Positions 23,705 through 32,779 of a DNA stretch of 64,000 nucleotides are shown one piece after another (the stretch's first letter is position 1; every line of letters begins with the position of its first letter). Origin of the DNA: Fusobacterium perfoetens ATCC 29250. Lineage in GTDB: Bacteria; Fusobacteriota; Fusobacteriia; Fusobacteriales; Fusobacteriaceae. A program made the translations under genes and the position numbers. Location of the stretch: the NCBI RefSeq assembly GCF_000622245.1, contig NZ_JHXW01000004.1, positions 124,001 through 188,000 of the forward strand, written 5' to 3'. Under the pieces are notes generated by a model, which worked only from the letters and a program-made list of their open reading frames with translations, did not search any database and was not told where the DNA came from.

Positions 23705-24886
23705 TTATTTTAAATATGCTTTTAATATTGCATAATATCCTTCAATTCCTTTATAAGCTTGTTCTAATTCTATGTACTCATCTATTGTATGAGCTAAACT
23801 TTCTTTAGAAGGTCCATATCCAATAGTTTTTATTCCTAACTCCCCAGCATAATGAGAAGCATTTGTACAGAAATACCAACAACTTACAGGTGGCTCTTGT
23901 CCTATTTCTTTTAAAGCAGTTTTTGCTTTTTGAATATATTCTTCTTTTTCATCATAAATCCATCCAGGGAAAAATCTTTTACAAACTATATCATTTCCTG
24001 TCCAACATTTATCTTTTCCATCAGAATAACTTACTCTTGCTTTAAATTCATTATCTTCTTTAGTTAATTTATCTATAATATCTTGTATAGGTTTTAAAAC
24101 ATCTTCCATTGTTTCCCCTACAAGTAATCTTCTATCATAAGTAGCCATACAATAATCTGGTACAACTGATGCTCCAGGATATGGAGATGATTTTATATCT
24201 GTTAACTCCAGTACTCCATCTCCTAAGATTTTATGATGTGAAAATGGAATTTTTCTTATTTCTTCTATTAACTTCATCATTTTATAAACTGAATTTATTC
24301 CTTCTTGTGGATTTGAAGAGTGAGCTAGTTTTCCAAATGTTTCTACTACTATTTCTCCTCTTCCTTTTTGTCCTACTTTTAAATGAAGTTGTGAAGGTTC
24401 TCCTATAATAACATAATCTGGTTTAGCATATTTACTAATACTTCTTGCTGCAACTCCTTCGAAACATTCTTCATGTACAGAACCAGCAACAAATAATTCC
24501 CCAGCAAATTCTTTATTTAAATCTTTAGCTAAATATCCTCCTGCTAATGCCATTAGACATAAAGCACTTTTCATATCTGTGCTTCCTCTCCCATAAAGTT
24601 TTCCATCTGAAACTTCTCCTCCAAATGGTTCTTTAGTCCATTGACTTTCATTTACAGGAACTGTATCCATATGTCCTTCACATAAAATTCTTGGTCCTTC
24701 ATATTTCCCTTTTACTGAAGCTATTACATTTCCATATTCATCTACATGAACTTTATCATATCCTAGTTCTAAAAATAATTTTTCTAAATATTTAGCAAAT
24801 TCTCCTTCTTCTCCAGAATAACTTTTTATTTGAATAGCTTTTTGTAATACTTTTACTACTTCTTCTTTTCTTTCTTCTGTTAGCAT
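23705..24886 (-). CDS. ygeY: YgeY-type M20 metallohydrolase
   Basis: A 393-residue M20 peptidase family enzyme. The ATG at 24886 was chosen because GGAGG lies 7 bases upstream and the choice avoids overlap with dpaL; a longer frame reaching 24928 lacks a site. The motif GHMDTVPVN, with the metal histidine and aspartate, and HEECFEG, with the catalytic glutamate, are visible. YgeY usually sits beside ygeX (diaminopropionate ammonia-lyase), as here, and is often labelled a selenium-metabolism hydrolase, though its substrate is not established. It could release diaminopropionate from a conjugate. Confidence 0.9.
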   Translation of the reverse strand: MLTEERKEEVVKVLQKAIQIKSYSGEEGEFAKYLEKLFLELGYDKVHVDEYGNVIASVKGKYEGPRILCEGHMDTVPVNESQWTKEPFGGEVSDGKLYGRGSTDMKSALCLMALAGGYLAKDLNKEFAGELFVAGSVHEECFEGVAARSISKYAKPDYVIIGEPSQLHLKVGQKGRGEIVVETFGKLAHSSNPQEGINSVYKMMKLIEEIRKIPFSHHKILGDGVLELTDIKSSPYPGASVVPDYCMATYDRRLLVGETMEDVLKPIQDIIDKLTKEDNEFKARVSYSDGKDKCWTGNDIVCKRFFPGWIYDEKEEYIQKAKTALKEIGQEPPVSCWYFCTNASHYAGELGIKTIGYGPSKESLAHTIDEYIELEQAYKGIEGYYAILKAYLK

Positions 24887-24905
24887 TTCTTTGCCTCCGA
24901 AAATA

Positions 24906-26126
24906 TTATTTATTATTATAAGCTCCATCCCAAACTACTTTTCTGTATCCTTCTACATCTGTATCTCCTTCTGTACTGATACAAAGTATTCTTGAATTTT
25001 CATCTATTTTTAATGCTTCCATTAATTCTTTATATTCTTCTTTTCTTTCTGATAAAATTGTAAATAGTCCTAATCCTACTGCTCCTGATTCTCCTGATAT
25101 TACTCTTTGGTCATCTTTTAATGGACTTGATAATACTCTCATTCCTCTTGCTGCTACTTGGTCATCACATGAAACTGAAAAATCAGCATTATCTCTTAAA
25201 ATTTTCCAACTTATTGTATTTGGTTCCCCACAAGCTAATCCTGCCATTATTGTTGTTAAATCTCCACCTACATTATGAGGATTTCCATCATTTGCTTCCA
25301 TTGATTTATAAATACAGTTTGCTCCGTGTGGTTCACAAATTATTGTAATTGGTCTATCATCTCCATATAAATGAGCTAAGTATCCTTGAACTGCTCCTGC
25401 AAAAGAACCTACACCTGCTTGTAAAAATACATGAGTTGGTTTTTCTTCTCCAGCTTCTTTTAATTGTTCTATTACTTCATTTATTATTGTTGAATATCCT
25501 TGCATTATCCATAATGGTATTTCTTCATATCCATCCCAAGCTGTATCTTGTACCATTATCCAACCATAATCTTCTGCCCCTTTATTAGCTAATCTTACGG
25601 CATCATCATAATTTAAATCTGTAATAGTTACATCTGCCCCCTCTCTAGCTATTGCATCAAATCTCATTTTTGCTGAACCTTTTGGCATATAAACTACTGA
25701 TTTTTGTTTTAATCTATTTGCCATCCAAGCTACTCCTCTTCCATGGTTACCATCAGTAGCTGTTATAAATGTTACATCTCCTAACTCTTTTTTTATTTCA
25801 TCTGATATTAATACATTATAAGGAAGTTCATTTATATCTTTTCCTAATCTTTTACTTAAGTATTTTCCTATTGCATAAGAACCACCTAAAACTTTAAAAG
25901 CGTTTAATCCAAATCTTTTAGACTCATCTTTTAACCAAACTTTTTTTACTCCATAGTGCTCTGCTAAATTTTTTAAATCTACTAGTGGAGTTGGTTTGTA
26001 GTTTGGTAAACTTTTATGAAATTCATATACATCATGTATACTTTTATTATCAAATCCTATTAACTCAGATTTTTCATAATTTTCATCTCTACTTTTAGTA
26101 TTATGAACCCATTTTATTAATTCCAT
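24906..26126 (-). CDS. dpaL: Diaminopropionate ammonia-lyase
   Basis: A 406-residue PLP enzyme (YgeX) that turns 2,3-diaminopropionate into pyruvate and two ammonia molecules. The PLP lysine is Lys78 in NAFKVLGGSYA, TATDGNHGRG is the cofactor-holding loop, and the glycine-rich QAGVGSFAGAV binds phosphate. It is first in the six-gene operon. A sigma-54 promoter lies about 45 bases upstream and AGGAGG precedes the ATG. Confidence 0.95.
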   Translation of the reverse strand: MELIKWVHNTKSRDENYEKSELIGFDNKSIHDVYEFHKSLPNYKPTPLVDLKNLAEHYGVKKVWLKDESKRFGLNAFKVLGGSYAIGKYLSKRLGKDINELPYNVLISDEIKKELGDVTFITATDGNHGRGVAWMANRLKQKSVVYMPKGSAKMRFDAIAREGADVTITDLNYDDAVRLANKGAEDYGWIMVQDTAWDGYEEIPLWIMQGYSTIINEVIEQLKEAGEEKPTHVFLQAGVGSFAGAVQGYLAHLYGDDRPITIICEPHGANCIYKSMEANDGNPHNVGGDLTTIMAGLACGEPNTISWKILRDNADFSVSCDDQVAARGMRVLSSPLKDDQRVISGESGAVGLGLFTILSERKEEYKELMEALKIDENSRILCISTEGDTDVEGYRKVVWDGAYNNK

Positions 26127-26170
26127 TTTTTCCTCCTAAATTTCATTTAAAATTAATTGATTTATTAAAA

Positions 26171-26188
26171 GCATTTTCCATGCCAAAA
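26171..26188 (-). promoter_or_regulatory. Sigma-54 (-24/-12) promoter of the dpaL operon
   Basis: On the minus strand TTTTGGCATGGAAAATGC has GG and GC separated by exactly 10 bases, the hallmark of sigma-54 promoters (consensus TGGCACG-N4-TTGC). It lies 45-62 bases before the dpaL start, and a sigma-54 activator gene is adjacent. Confidence 0.82.
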
Positions 26189-26270
26189 CTTAAATTTTAT
26201 TTTTTGTATTAAAATAGTTTTTTTCTTTCTAAAATAAATTATTTTTCTTTTTAATATATTTATGTTCTTA

Positions 26271-26303
26271 TCTCATTTTGATAATTTTTATATCATTTTG
26301 ATA
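26271..26303. promoter_or_regulatory. Paired enhancer-binding sites (TATCA-TTT-TGATA)
   Basis: TCTCATTTTGATA (26271-26283) and TATCATTTTGATA (26291-26303) are two copies of one inverted repeat, 20 bases (two helical turns) apart, about 100 bases upstream of the sigma-54 promoter. They are probable binding sites of the activator encoded at 26456. Confidence 0.72.
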
Positions 26304-26368
26304 AAATATTTACTTTGCTTATTTTTAAAGTTTTTTTTATTACTAAAAAATATTTTATCGTTTTCTCA

Positions 26369-26381
26369 TATCATTTTGATA
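26369..26381. promoter_or_regulatory. Third TATCA-TTT-TGATA site, next to the regulator's promoter
   Basis: An exact copy of TATCATTTTGATA 32 bases before a TATAAT box (26413-26418) that could serve the activator gene, which suggests autoregulation. The rest of the 329-base gap between the divergent genes shows only AT-rich sequence. Confidence 0.65.
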
Positions 26382-26455
26382 AAAATATATATTTTTTTAT
26401 AATTTAATGTGCTATAATACAATCAAATATTTTTTTTCAGAAAAAAGGAGCTAAA

Positions 26456-28165
26456 ATGAAACTTTTAGAAAATATAAAAAATGATATAGAGCTTTATGCT
26501 GATGCCATATCTCAATTAATTGGTATTGATGTTGAAATTATGGGAAAAAATTTTAAAAGATTAGTTGGAACAGGGCTTCTTAAAGACAAAGTTGGACAAA
26601 ATATGTATCAAGACTCTCATGTTTATAGAAGTGTTCTTTATTCTGGAGAACTTTGTATTATCATAAATCCAAGAGAAGAAGAAATTTGTAAAACATGTCC
26701 ATCAAGAGAAATATGTAAAGAAACATTAGAAATATCTACTCCTATTTTTTTTAATGAAGATATTGTTGGAGTTATTGGTTTAATTTGTTTTGACCAAAAG
26801 CAAAAAGAAAATTTTTTACTAAAAAAAGATTTATATATTAATTTTATAAAACAAATTTCTCTTTCCATTACTTCTAGATTACATCAAGAAAATGAAAAAA
26901 TTATAGCTAAAAATAATAATGAGTTACTTCTTAATATTATAGATAGAATTCCTGACTCTATTATTATTACAAATGAAGATAAAAAAATAGAAATGATAAA
27001 TAAGAGTGGCCTTACTCTTCTAAAAAATATAAATTCTAATTCAAAAATAAAAATAAATAATGAAACTAAAATGTCTGATAAAAAAGAATTTTCTTTAGAA
27101 TATAACAATACTACTCATGATGTAATTGGAGATATTATCGAAATAAATAATAGTACAGATAATTCTAAAACTCTTTATATATTTCAAGAGTCTGATAAAT
27201 TTAGAACTTACCTTCAACAAATAAATACTAATCTTTCTAAAAATTTTATTTTCTCTTCACCAGAAATGAGTTTAATATATTCTAAAATTTATAAAGTAGC
27301 TAAAACTACTTCTACTGTATTTATTACAGGAGAAAGTGGTACTGGAAAAGAAGTAGTTGCTAGATTGATTCATTCTAACAGTGATAGAAAAGACAAACCT
27401 TTCATTGCAGTAAATTGTGGAGCCATTCCAGATTCTTTAATTGAAAGTGAATTTTTCGGATATGTTAAAGGAGCTTTTACAGGAGCTAATCCAAATGGAA
27501 AAATTGGTTTTTTTGAACAGGCTAATGAGGGAACTATATTTTTGGATGAAATTGGAGATATGCCTCTTTCTCTTCAAGTTAAACTTTTAAGAGTTTTACA
27601 AGAAAAAGTTATTTGTCCTATTGGTTCAAATAATTCTAAAAAAATAGATATTAGAGTTATTGCTGCTACTAATAGAGAGCCTGAAGAATTAGTTAAAGAA
27701 AATAAATTTAGAGAAGATTTATATTATAGATTAAATGTTTTTCCTATAGATATTCCTCCTTTAAGAAATAGAAAAAAAGATATTGAAGATTTAGCTAAAT
27801 ATTTTATAAGAAAATATTCTAAGCTTTTTAATAGAAGTAATATTAAAATTTCTGATGAAGTTATGGAATTTTTTCAATCTTATAGTTGGCCAGGAAATAT
27901 TAGAGAGTTAAAAAATGTTACAGAATATATAGTCAATGTTATAGAGGAAAAAGATAATGAAATTCTCTTAAAACATCTTCCAAATAAACTTTTTAAATCT
28001 TCAAATATTATTGAAGATAAAACTTTAGCAGAAATTGAAAAGGAAACTATTCAAAATCTCTTAATTAAATATGGTTCTTCTTCTAAAGATAAAGAAAAAA
28101 TATCTGAAATACTTGATATTGGAATTGCCACTTTATATAGAAAAATAAAATTGTATAATTTATAA
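26456..28165 (+). CDS. Sigma-54-dependent transcriptional activator (YgeV/PrdR-like)
   Basis: A 569-residue regulator. Residues 1-140 form a sensor domain with cysteines at 78, 81 and 87 (CKTCPSREIC), which might bind a metal or sense redox. Residues 155-245 are PAS-like. The AAA+ domain has the Walker A GESGTGKE at 292-299 and the sigma-54-contacting GAFTGA at 339-344. A Fis-type helix-turn-helix ends the protein. It is divergent from the dpaL operon, which has a sigma-54 promoter and repeated palindromes, so it almost certainly activates that operon. The effector is unknown, perhaps diaminopropionate or another amino acid. Confidence 0.93.
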   Translation: MKLLENIKNDIELYADAISQLIGIDVEIMGKNFKRLVGTGLLKDKVGQNMYQDSHVYRSVLYSGELCIIINPREEEICKTCPSREICKETLEISTPIFFNEDIVGVIGLICFDQKQKENFLLKKDLYINFIKQISLSITSRLHQENEKIIAKNNNELLLNIIDRIPDSIIITNEDKKIEMINKSGLTLLKNINSNSKIKINNETKMSDKKEFSLEYNNTTHDVIGDIIEINNSTDNSKTLYIFQESDKFRTYLQQINTNLSKNFIFSSPEMSLIYSKIYKVAKTTSTVFITGESGTGKEVVARLIHSNSDRKDKPFIAVNCGAIPDSLIESEFFGYVKGAFTGANPNGKIGFFEQANEGTIFLDEIGDMPLSLQVKLLRVLQEKVICPIGSNNSKKIDIRVIAATNREPEELVKENKFREDLYYRLNVFPIDIPPLRNRKKDIEDLAKYFIRKYSKLFNRSNIKISDEVMEFFQSYSWPGNIRELKNVTEYIVNVIEEKDNEILLKHLPNKLFKSSNIIEDKTLAEIEKETIQNLLIKYGSSSKDKEKISEILDIGIATLYRKIKLYNL

Positions 28166-28201
28166 AAAAATAAGCTAGAAAATTTTTCTAGCTTATTTTT
28201 T
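28166..28201. terminator. Bidirectional intrinsic terminator
   Basis: AATAAGCTAGAAAA pairs with TTTTCTAGCTTATT, flanked by A and T tracts. It stops the regulator gene (+) and the molybdenum cofactor operon ending in moaC (-). Confidence 0.85.
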
Positions 28202-28672
28202 CTAAAACTTAAAATCTCCACTTTTTCCACCAGATTTATTTAAAAGATGGATATCTGAAATACTCATTCTTTTATCTACACTTTTACACATATCATAAAT
28301 TGTAAGGGCGGCTACATTTACTCCTGTTAGAGCTTCCATTTCCACACCTGTTTCTCCAACTGTTTTAGCTGTAGAATAAATATGAATTTCACACTCTTCT
28401 TCTTTTATTTCAAATTTTATTTCACATCCACTTATAAAAATTGGATGACACATTGGAATTATTTCACTAGTTTTTTTCATTCCCATTATTCCAGCTACTC
28501 TTGCTACTCCTAAAACCTCTCCTTTTTTCATCTGATTATTAATAAGTTTTGAAATAATTTCTTTTGAAACTTTTACTTTTCCAAAAGCTGTAGCCTCTCT
28601 TTTAGTTTTATTTTTTTCACTTACATCTACCATATAAGCTTTCCCATCTTTATTAAAATGTGTAAAATCCAT
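28202..28672 (-). CDS. moaC: Cyclic pyranopterin monophosphate synthase
   Basis: A 156-residue enzyme that, with MoaA, converts GTP to cyclic pyranopterin monophosphate, the first step of molybdopterin synthesis. [14 protein letters not shown] at the N-terminus, the CHPIF segment and [10 protein letters not shown] near residue 112 are family features. GGAGG precedes the ATG, 9 bases after the MOSC gene. Last gene of the mog-DedA-moaA-MOSC-moaC transcript. Confidence 0.95.
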   Translation of the reverse strand: MDFTHFNKDGKAYMVDVSEKNKTKREATAFGKVKVSKEIISKLINNQMKKGEVLGVARVAGIMGMKKTSEIIPMCHPIFISGCEIKFEIKEEECEIHIYSTAKTVGETGVEMEALTGVNVAALTIYDMCKSVDKRMSISDIHLLNKSGGKSGDFKF

Positions 28673-28681
28673 TTTTTCCTC

Positions 28682-29128
28682 CTAAATTATTTCAACAATA
28701 TCTCCCTCTTTTATAATTCCACCTGAAATAACTTTTGCAAATATTCCCTCTCTTGGCATTATACAATCACCAACTTTTTTAAATATTTCACAATGAGAAT
28801 GACATTCTTTTCCTATTTGAGTAACTTCTAAAACTATATCATTTATTTTTAATTTTGTTCCAATAGGAATGTTAACTAAATTTAAACCAGAAACAATAAG
28901 ATTTTCTCCAAAAGAACCATCTATTACTTCTCCACCTCTTTTTTTGAAATCTTCGATTTTTTCATAAGAAAGTAAGCTTATTTGTCTATGCCAATTTCCT
29001 CCATGTGCATCATTCTTTAATCCAAATCCCTCTACTATTTCACATTCATGAATATTTTTTTTATCAGTTCCCTTTTTTTCACTGATACAGACAGCCTTAA
29101 TTTTCCCTTTTAAACCTTTCATTGACAT
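28682..29128 (-). CDS. MOSC-domain protein
   Basis: A 148-residue protein with the MOSC beta-barrel: GNWHRQISLLSYE, GSFGENLIVSGL and the conserved cysteine region CHSHCEIF. MOSC proteins are thought to move sulfur for pterin-molybdenum enzymes. The start at 29128 is taken because AGGTGG lies 5 bases upstream; the in-frame GTG at 29137 is part of that site. It follows the moaA stop by one base, so translation is coupled. Confidence 0.88.
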   Translation of the reverse strand: MSMKGLKGKIKAVCISEKKGTDKKNIHECEIVEGFGLKNDAHGGNWHRQISLLSYEKIEDFKKRGGEVIDGSFGENLIVSGLNLVNIPIGTKLKINDIVLEVTQIGKECHSHCEIFKKVGDCIMPREGIFAKVISGGIIKEGDIVEII

Positions 29129-29129
29129 T

Positions 29130-30077
29130 TTATCCACCTATCTCATTCATATTTTTTCTTTCTTCATCAATATTTTCTTTTCCAAAAAGATGTTTTTCAG
29201 GTTTTTTATTTATTTCAATCTTTAAAATATTTTCTATCTCTTCATCAGATTTTAAATAATCTTTTATATTAATATTACTTTTCATATTTAAACATCTTTT
29301 TATTTCACCAGTAGAAGTTATTCTTATTTTATTGCAATTTTCACAAAAACAGTTATTAATAGGACTAATAAATCCTATTTTTCCTTTACCATCTACCAAT
29401 TTATAATATTCACTAACACCTTTTATTTGAAAAAAATCCTTTTGAAATCCATATATCTCTTCTAAATTTTTATAGATTTCTTTATTATTTATTCCTTTAT
29501 ATTTCTTTCCTTCTCCCATAGGCATTAGTTCAATAAACCTTACATCTATATTATATTTTTTAGTTATTTCTCCTAAATCAATTATAGAATTTTCATTTAT
29601 GCCTTTCATTATTACAGAATTTATTTTTATTTCAAATCCCATACCCTTAGCTTTTAATAATCCAGATATTACTTTATCTAAATTTCCACCTCTTGTTATT
29701 TTTTTAAACAACTCTTTTTCTAAAGTATCAAGACTTATATTTATTCCCTTTAAACCAGCCTTTTTTAAGTCCTCTAATTTTTCTTCCAATAAAATTCCAT
29801 TAGTAGTAATATATATTTCATCTATTCCTAAAAATTTTATTTCTTTTACTATTTCAATTAAATCTTTTCTAAGTAAAGGCTCTCCACCTGTTAATCTAAT
29901 TTTATTTATTCCAAGTTTTATAGCATTTTTTACAATTTTTAATATTTCTTCTAGAGAAAGTTCTTCTTCTTCTATATGTTCTGTTTTTTCTGGCAAACAG
30001 TAAATACATTTTAAATTACAATTTTTTGTTAAAGATATTCTTAAATAGTTTATTTCTCTTCCTGAATTATCTTTCAT
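29130..30077 (-). CDS. moaA: GTP 3',8-cyclase
   Basis: A 315-residue radical SAM enzyme. Cys20, Cys24 and Cys27 in CNLKCIYC bind the SAM cluster. The C-terminal CFCENC plus a later cysteine (KRCLN) bind the second cluster that holds GTP. TGGEPLLR is the SAM-binding motif. The family's C-terminal GG dipeptide is present (EIGG). It overlaps the DedA gene by 11 bases. Confidence 0.96.
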   Translation of the reverse strand: MKDNSGREINYLRISLTKNCNLKCIYCLPEKTEHIEEEELSLEEILKIVKNAIKLGINKIRLTGGEPLLRKDLIEIVKEIKFLGIDEIYITTNGILLEEKLEDLKKAGLKGINISLDTLEKELFKKITRGGNLDKVISGLLKAKGMGFEIKINSVIMKGINENSIIDLGEITKKYNIDVRFIELMPMGEGKKYKGINNKEIYKNLEEIYGFQKDFFQIKGVSEYYKLVDGKGKIGFISPINNCFCENCNKIRITSTGEIKRCLNMKSNINIKDYLKSDEEIENILKIEINKKPEKHLFGKENIDEERKNMNEIGG

Positions 30078-30693
30078 CTTTTATCACTTTCTTTTTTCCA
30101 TATTTTTTATATAAAACTTTAACTAATACTACAACTATTACAATAGAAATAATTATTGATGAATATTTTTCTAATAACACCAATCCCTCTTCCCATTTAT
30201 CTTCCATAACTCTTCCTATATATATTAGAATAGTATTCCAAATTAAACTTCCTACTCCTGTATAAAAAATAAATTTTTTTATCTCCATTTTTTGCATTCC
30301 AGCTGGAATAGAAATAAGACTTCTAACTACAGGAATACATCTACCTATAAATACACTTAAAGTATTATATTTTTCAAAATATTTTAATGTTTTATTTATA
30401 TCTCCTGATTTAAAACCCAACCTTTTTATCCACTTTTTTTCCAAAAAACTTTCTAATTTTTCTATAGAAATTTTTTTCCCAACATAATATAACATTAAAG
30501 CTCCAAGTACTGAGCCTACTGTTGAAAGTATTACCATCAAGAAGAAATTTAATTCTAATTTTTTTGAAATAAATCCTCCAAAAACTAAAATTAACTCTGA
30601 TGGAATTGGCGGAAATACATTTTCTAAGAAAATTAAAAAACATATTCCTATATAGCTAAAATTTGTTAAAATTTTTATAATATAATCTTCCAT
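30067..30693 (-). CDS. DedA-family membrane protein
   Basis: A 208-residue membrane protein with the DedA/SNARE-associated pattern. FLENVFPPIPSELIL near residue 22 carries the acidic residue, and GRCIPVVRSLISIPAG near residue 118 carries the conserved arginines. Recent work links the family to flipping of undecaprenyl phosphate or phospholipids. It sits inside the molybdenum cofactor operon between mog and moaA, which may be chance or may hint at a link. Confidence 0.9.
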   Translation of the reverse strand: MEDYIIKILTNFSYIGICFLIFLENVFPPIPSELILVFGGFISKKLELNFFLMVILSTVGSVLGALMLYYVGKKISIEKLESFLEKKWIKRLGFKSGDINKTLKYFEKYNTLSVFIGRCIPVVRSLISIPAGMQKMEIKKFIFYTGVGSLIWNTILIYIGRVMEDKWEEGLVLLEKYSSIIISIVIVVVLVKVLYKKYGKKKVIKDER

Positions 30694-30754
30694 TTTTCTC
30701 CCTTAAATTTTTTGAATTCAGAATATTATATCATATTTATCTATTAATTAATAT

Positions 30755-31246
30755 CTATTTTCTTGCACAGTCACTTGTAGTTCCTAATAATATTTCTAGT
30801 CCATGTTTCAATTCATCTACTATATATTCTAATGACTCCCTAACAGCCTTTGGACTTCCAGGTAAATTTATAATTAAAGTATCTTTTCTTATTCCTGATG
30901 TGGCTCTTGATAACATTGCTCTTTTTGTTATTCCCATAGAATAATTTCTTATTGCTTCAGAAATTCCAGGAGTTCTTCTCTCAATAATTTCTTCTGTAAC
31001 TTCTGGAGTCACATCTCTTTTGGAAAAACCTGTTCCACCTGTTGTTAAAATTAAATTTGCTATATTATTATCACAAATACTTATTAAATTTTCTTTTATA
31101 ATCTCCTTTTCATCTGGGATTAAAATTTTTTTTACAATTATATATCCTTTTTTTAACATTATTTCTTCAATAACTTTAGTAGATAAATCTTCTCTTTCTC
31201 CTTGAAAACCCTTATCACTCATACAAATTATTGCTACTTTAAACAT
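30755..31246 (-). CDS. mog: MogA/MoaB-type molybdopterin adenylyltransferase
   Basis: A 163-residue protein of the MogA/MoaB fold. TTGGTGFSKRDVTPE near residue 73 is the molybdopterin-binding loop, and NLPGSPKAVRE near residue 127 is the second family motif. It activates molybdopterin with AMP before molybdate insertion by a MoeA-type protein, one of which is encoded on the opposite strand at 32766. First gene of its operon. Confidence 0.9.
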   Translation of the reverse strand: MFKVAIICMSDKGFQGEREDLSTKVIEEIMLKKGYIIVKKILIPDEKEIIKENLISICDNNIANLILTTGGTGFSKRDVTPEVTEEIIERRTPGISEAIRNYSMGITKRAMLSRATSGIRKDTLIINLPGSPKAVRESLEYIVDELKHGLEILLGTTSDCARK

Positions 31247-31292
31247 TCATTTTTCTCCTTTTCTTTTTATTATATCATATTTTTTATTGCTC

Positions 31293-31321
31293 TTGATATA
31301 TTTCAATTTATTTGTTAAAAT
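31293..31321 (+). promoter_or_regulatory. Sigma-70 promoter of modA-modB-moeA-like operon
   Basis: TTGATA, 17 bases, TAAAAT ending 21 bases before the modA ATG. Confidence 0.7.
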
Positions 31322-31342
31322 TAATCTGAAAGAGGTGATTTT

Positions 31343-32086
31343 ATGAAAAAAATTTTTAAATTCCTATTATTATTTAGTATTATTTGTTTTTCTGTTTATT
31401 CTAAAGATTTAAAAAAAGAGATTACTATAAGTGCTGCTGCTAGCCTTAAAGAAGTAATGAATGAATTAATATTAAAATTTCAAGAAGAAAATGAAGATAT
31501 TCAAATTAACTTAAATCTTGGTGGGTCTGGTGCTTTAAAAAATCAAATTATTGGTGGAGCTCCTGTAGATATTGTTTTCTTTGCTTCTCAAAGTGATTTA
31601 GATGACCTTAATTCTAAAGGTTTAGTAGAAAATAATTTTCATAAAAACATTTTAAAAAATAGAATGGTTATTGCTGGGCAAAAAGAAATAACTTCACTAG
31701 AAGAAATTTTAAATCATAAAATAGCTATAGGTACTCCTGAAACTGTTCCAGCTGGAAAATATGCAAAAGAAATTTTAATAAATGAAAAACTATGGAACAA
31801 AATTCAAAATAATCTTATTTTTTCAAAAGATGTTAGAAGTGCTATGCAATATGTAGAATTATCTGAAGTCGATTTTGCTTTTATATATAAAACTGATGCT
31901 AAACTTCTAAAAAACTCTAAAATTTCTTATGTTATTCCAGAAAATTTACATAAACCAATAATTTATAGTTATGGAATTATTAAAGATAAAGCTTCTGATG
32001 AAACTATAAAATTCTATGAATTTTTATCATCTCAAGAAGCTCAAAAATATTATGAAAAATATAATTTTGAAATGGCAGAAAAATAG
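31343..32086 (+). CDS. modA: Molybdate ABC transporter substrate-binding protein
   Basis: A 247-residue exported protein. Residues 1-20 are a signal peptide (KKIFKFLLLFSIICFSVYS). The mature part opens with ITISAAASLKEVM, the oxyanion-binding start of ModA, and contains NLGGSGAL and GAPVDIVFFAS, which line the molybdate pocket. It works with the permease encoded 9 bases downstream. Confidence 0.94.
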   Translation: MKKIFKFLLLFSIICFSVYSKDLKKEITISAAASLKEVMNELILKFQEENEDIQINLNLGGSGALKNQIIGGAPVDIVFFASQSDLDDLNSKGLVENNFHKNILKNRMVIAGQKEITSLEEILNHKIAIGTPETVPAGKYAKEILINEKLWNKIQNNLIFSKDVRSAMQYVELSEVDFAFIYKTDAKLLKNSKISYVIPENLHKPIIYSYGIIKDKASDETIKFYEFLSSQEAQKYYEKYNFEMAEK

Positions 32087-32095
32087 TGATTTTAT

Positions 32096-32779
32096 ATGTT
32101 GAATAATCAAATAAATATAATATTATTAACTCTAAAAATTTCTATTATTTCAACTTTTATTGTAGCTATATTTTCTATATTTTTAGTTTGGTTTCTCGAA
32201 AAAGTTAGTTTAAAAATAAAAAACATTATCGAAATGTTTATTAATATTTCTCTTTTTATATCTCCAAGTGTTTTAGGATATATCCTTATTTTAATTTTAG
32301 GAAAGAAAGGATTTATAGGTTCTTTTTTATATAATAACTTTAATATAACTGTAATGTTTTCTTGGTGGGCCGGAATAATTACTGCTTCTATAGTTTCTTT
32401 ACCTCTTATGTATAATAATGTAAAAACTGGTATAAGTTCTTTAGACCCTATTTATGGAGAAGTTGCTAAACAACTTGGAGCTACTGATTTTCAAATTTTA
32501 AAAAAAATTACAATTCCATTAATAAAAAGAAATATTTTAGCTGGTATGGTTCTATCTTTTGGAAGAGCTATGGGGGAGTTTGGAGCTACTCTTATGCTTG
32601 CTGGAAATATTCCAAATAAAACTCAAACTATTTCTATGGCCATTTATTCAGCTGTTGAAAGTGGTGACTCTCAAACAGCTAATTTTTTTCTTGGAATTAT
32701 TTTAATAATTAGTTTTTTAGTAATGATAGTTTACAATTATTTATTTCAAAAAGAAAGGAAAATATATGAAAAAAATTAA
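32096..32779 (+). CDS. modB: Molybdate ABC transporter permease
   Basis: A 227-residue protein with about five membrane helices. The EAA loop (VAKQLGATDFQILKKITIP, only its core is needed) near residue 125 contacts the ATPase. SFGRAMGEFGATLMLAGN is the ModB signature. Its end overlaps the next gene by 14 bases. No modC ATPase gene follows. Confidence 0.93.
   Translation: MLNNQINIILLTLKISIISTFIVAIFSIFLVWFLEKVSLKIKNIIEMFINISLFISPSVLGYILILILGKKGFIGSFLYNNFNITVMFSWWAGIITASIVSLPLMYNNVKTGISSLDPIYGEVAKQLGATDFQILKKITIPLIKRNILAGMVLSFGRAMGEFGATLMLAGNIPNKTQTISMAIYSAVESGDSQTANFFLGIILIISFLVMIVYNYLFQKERKIYEKN

Noticed and set aside
24887-24928. Longer start for ygeY
   Set aside because: It would overlap dpaL by 23 bases and lacks a ribosome site, while the ATG at 24886 has GGAGG.
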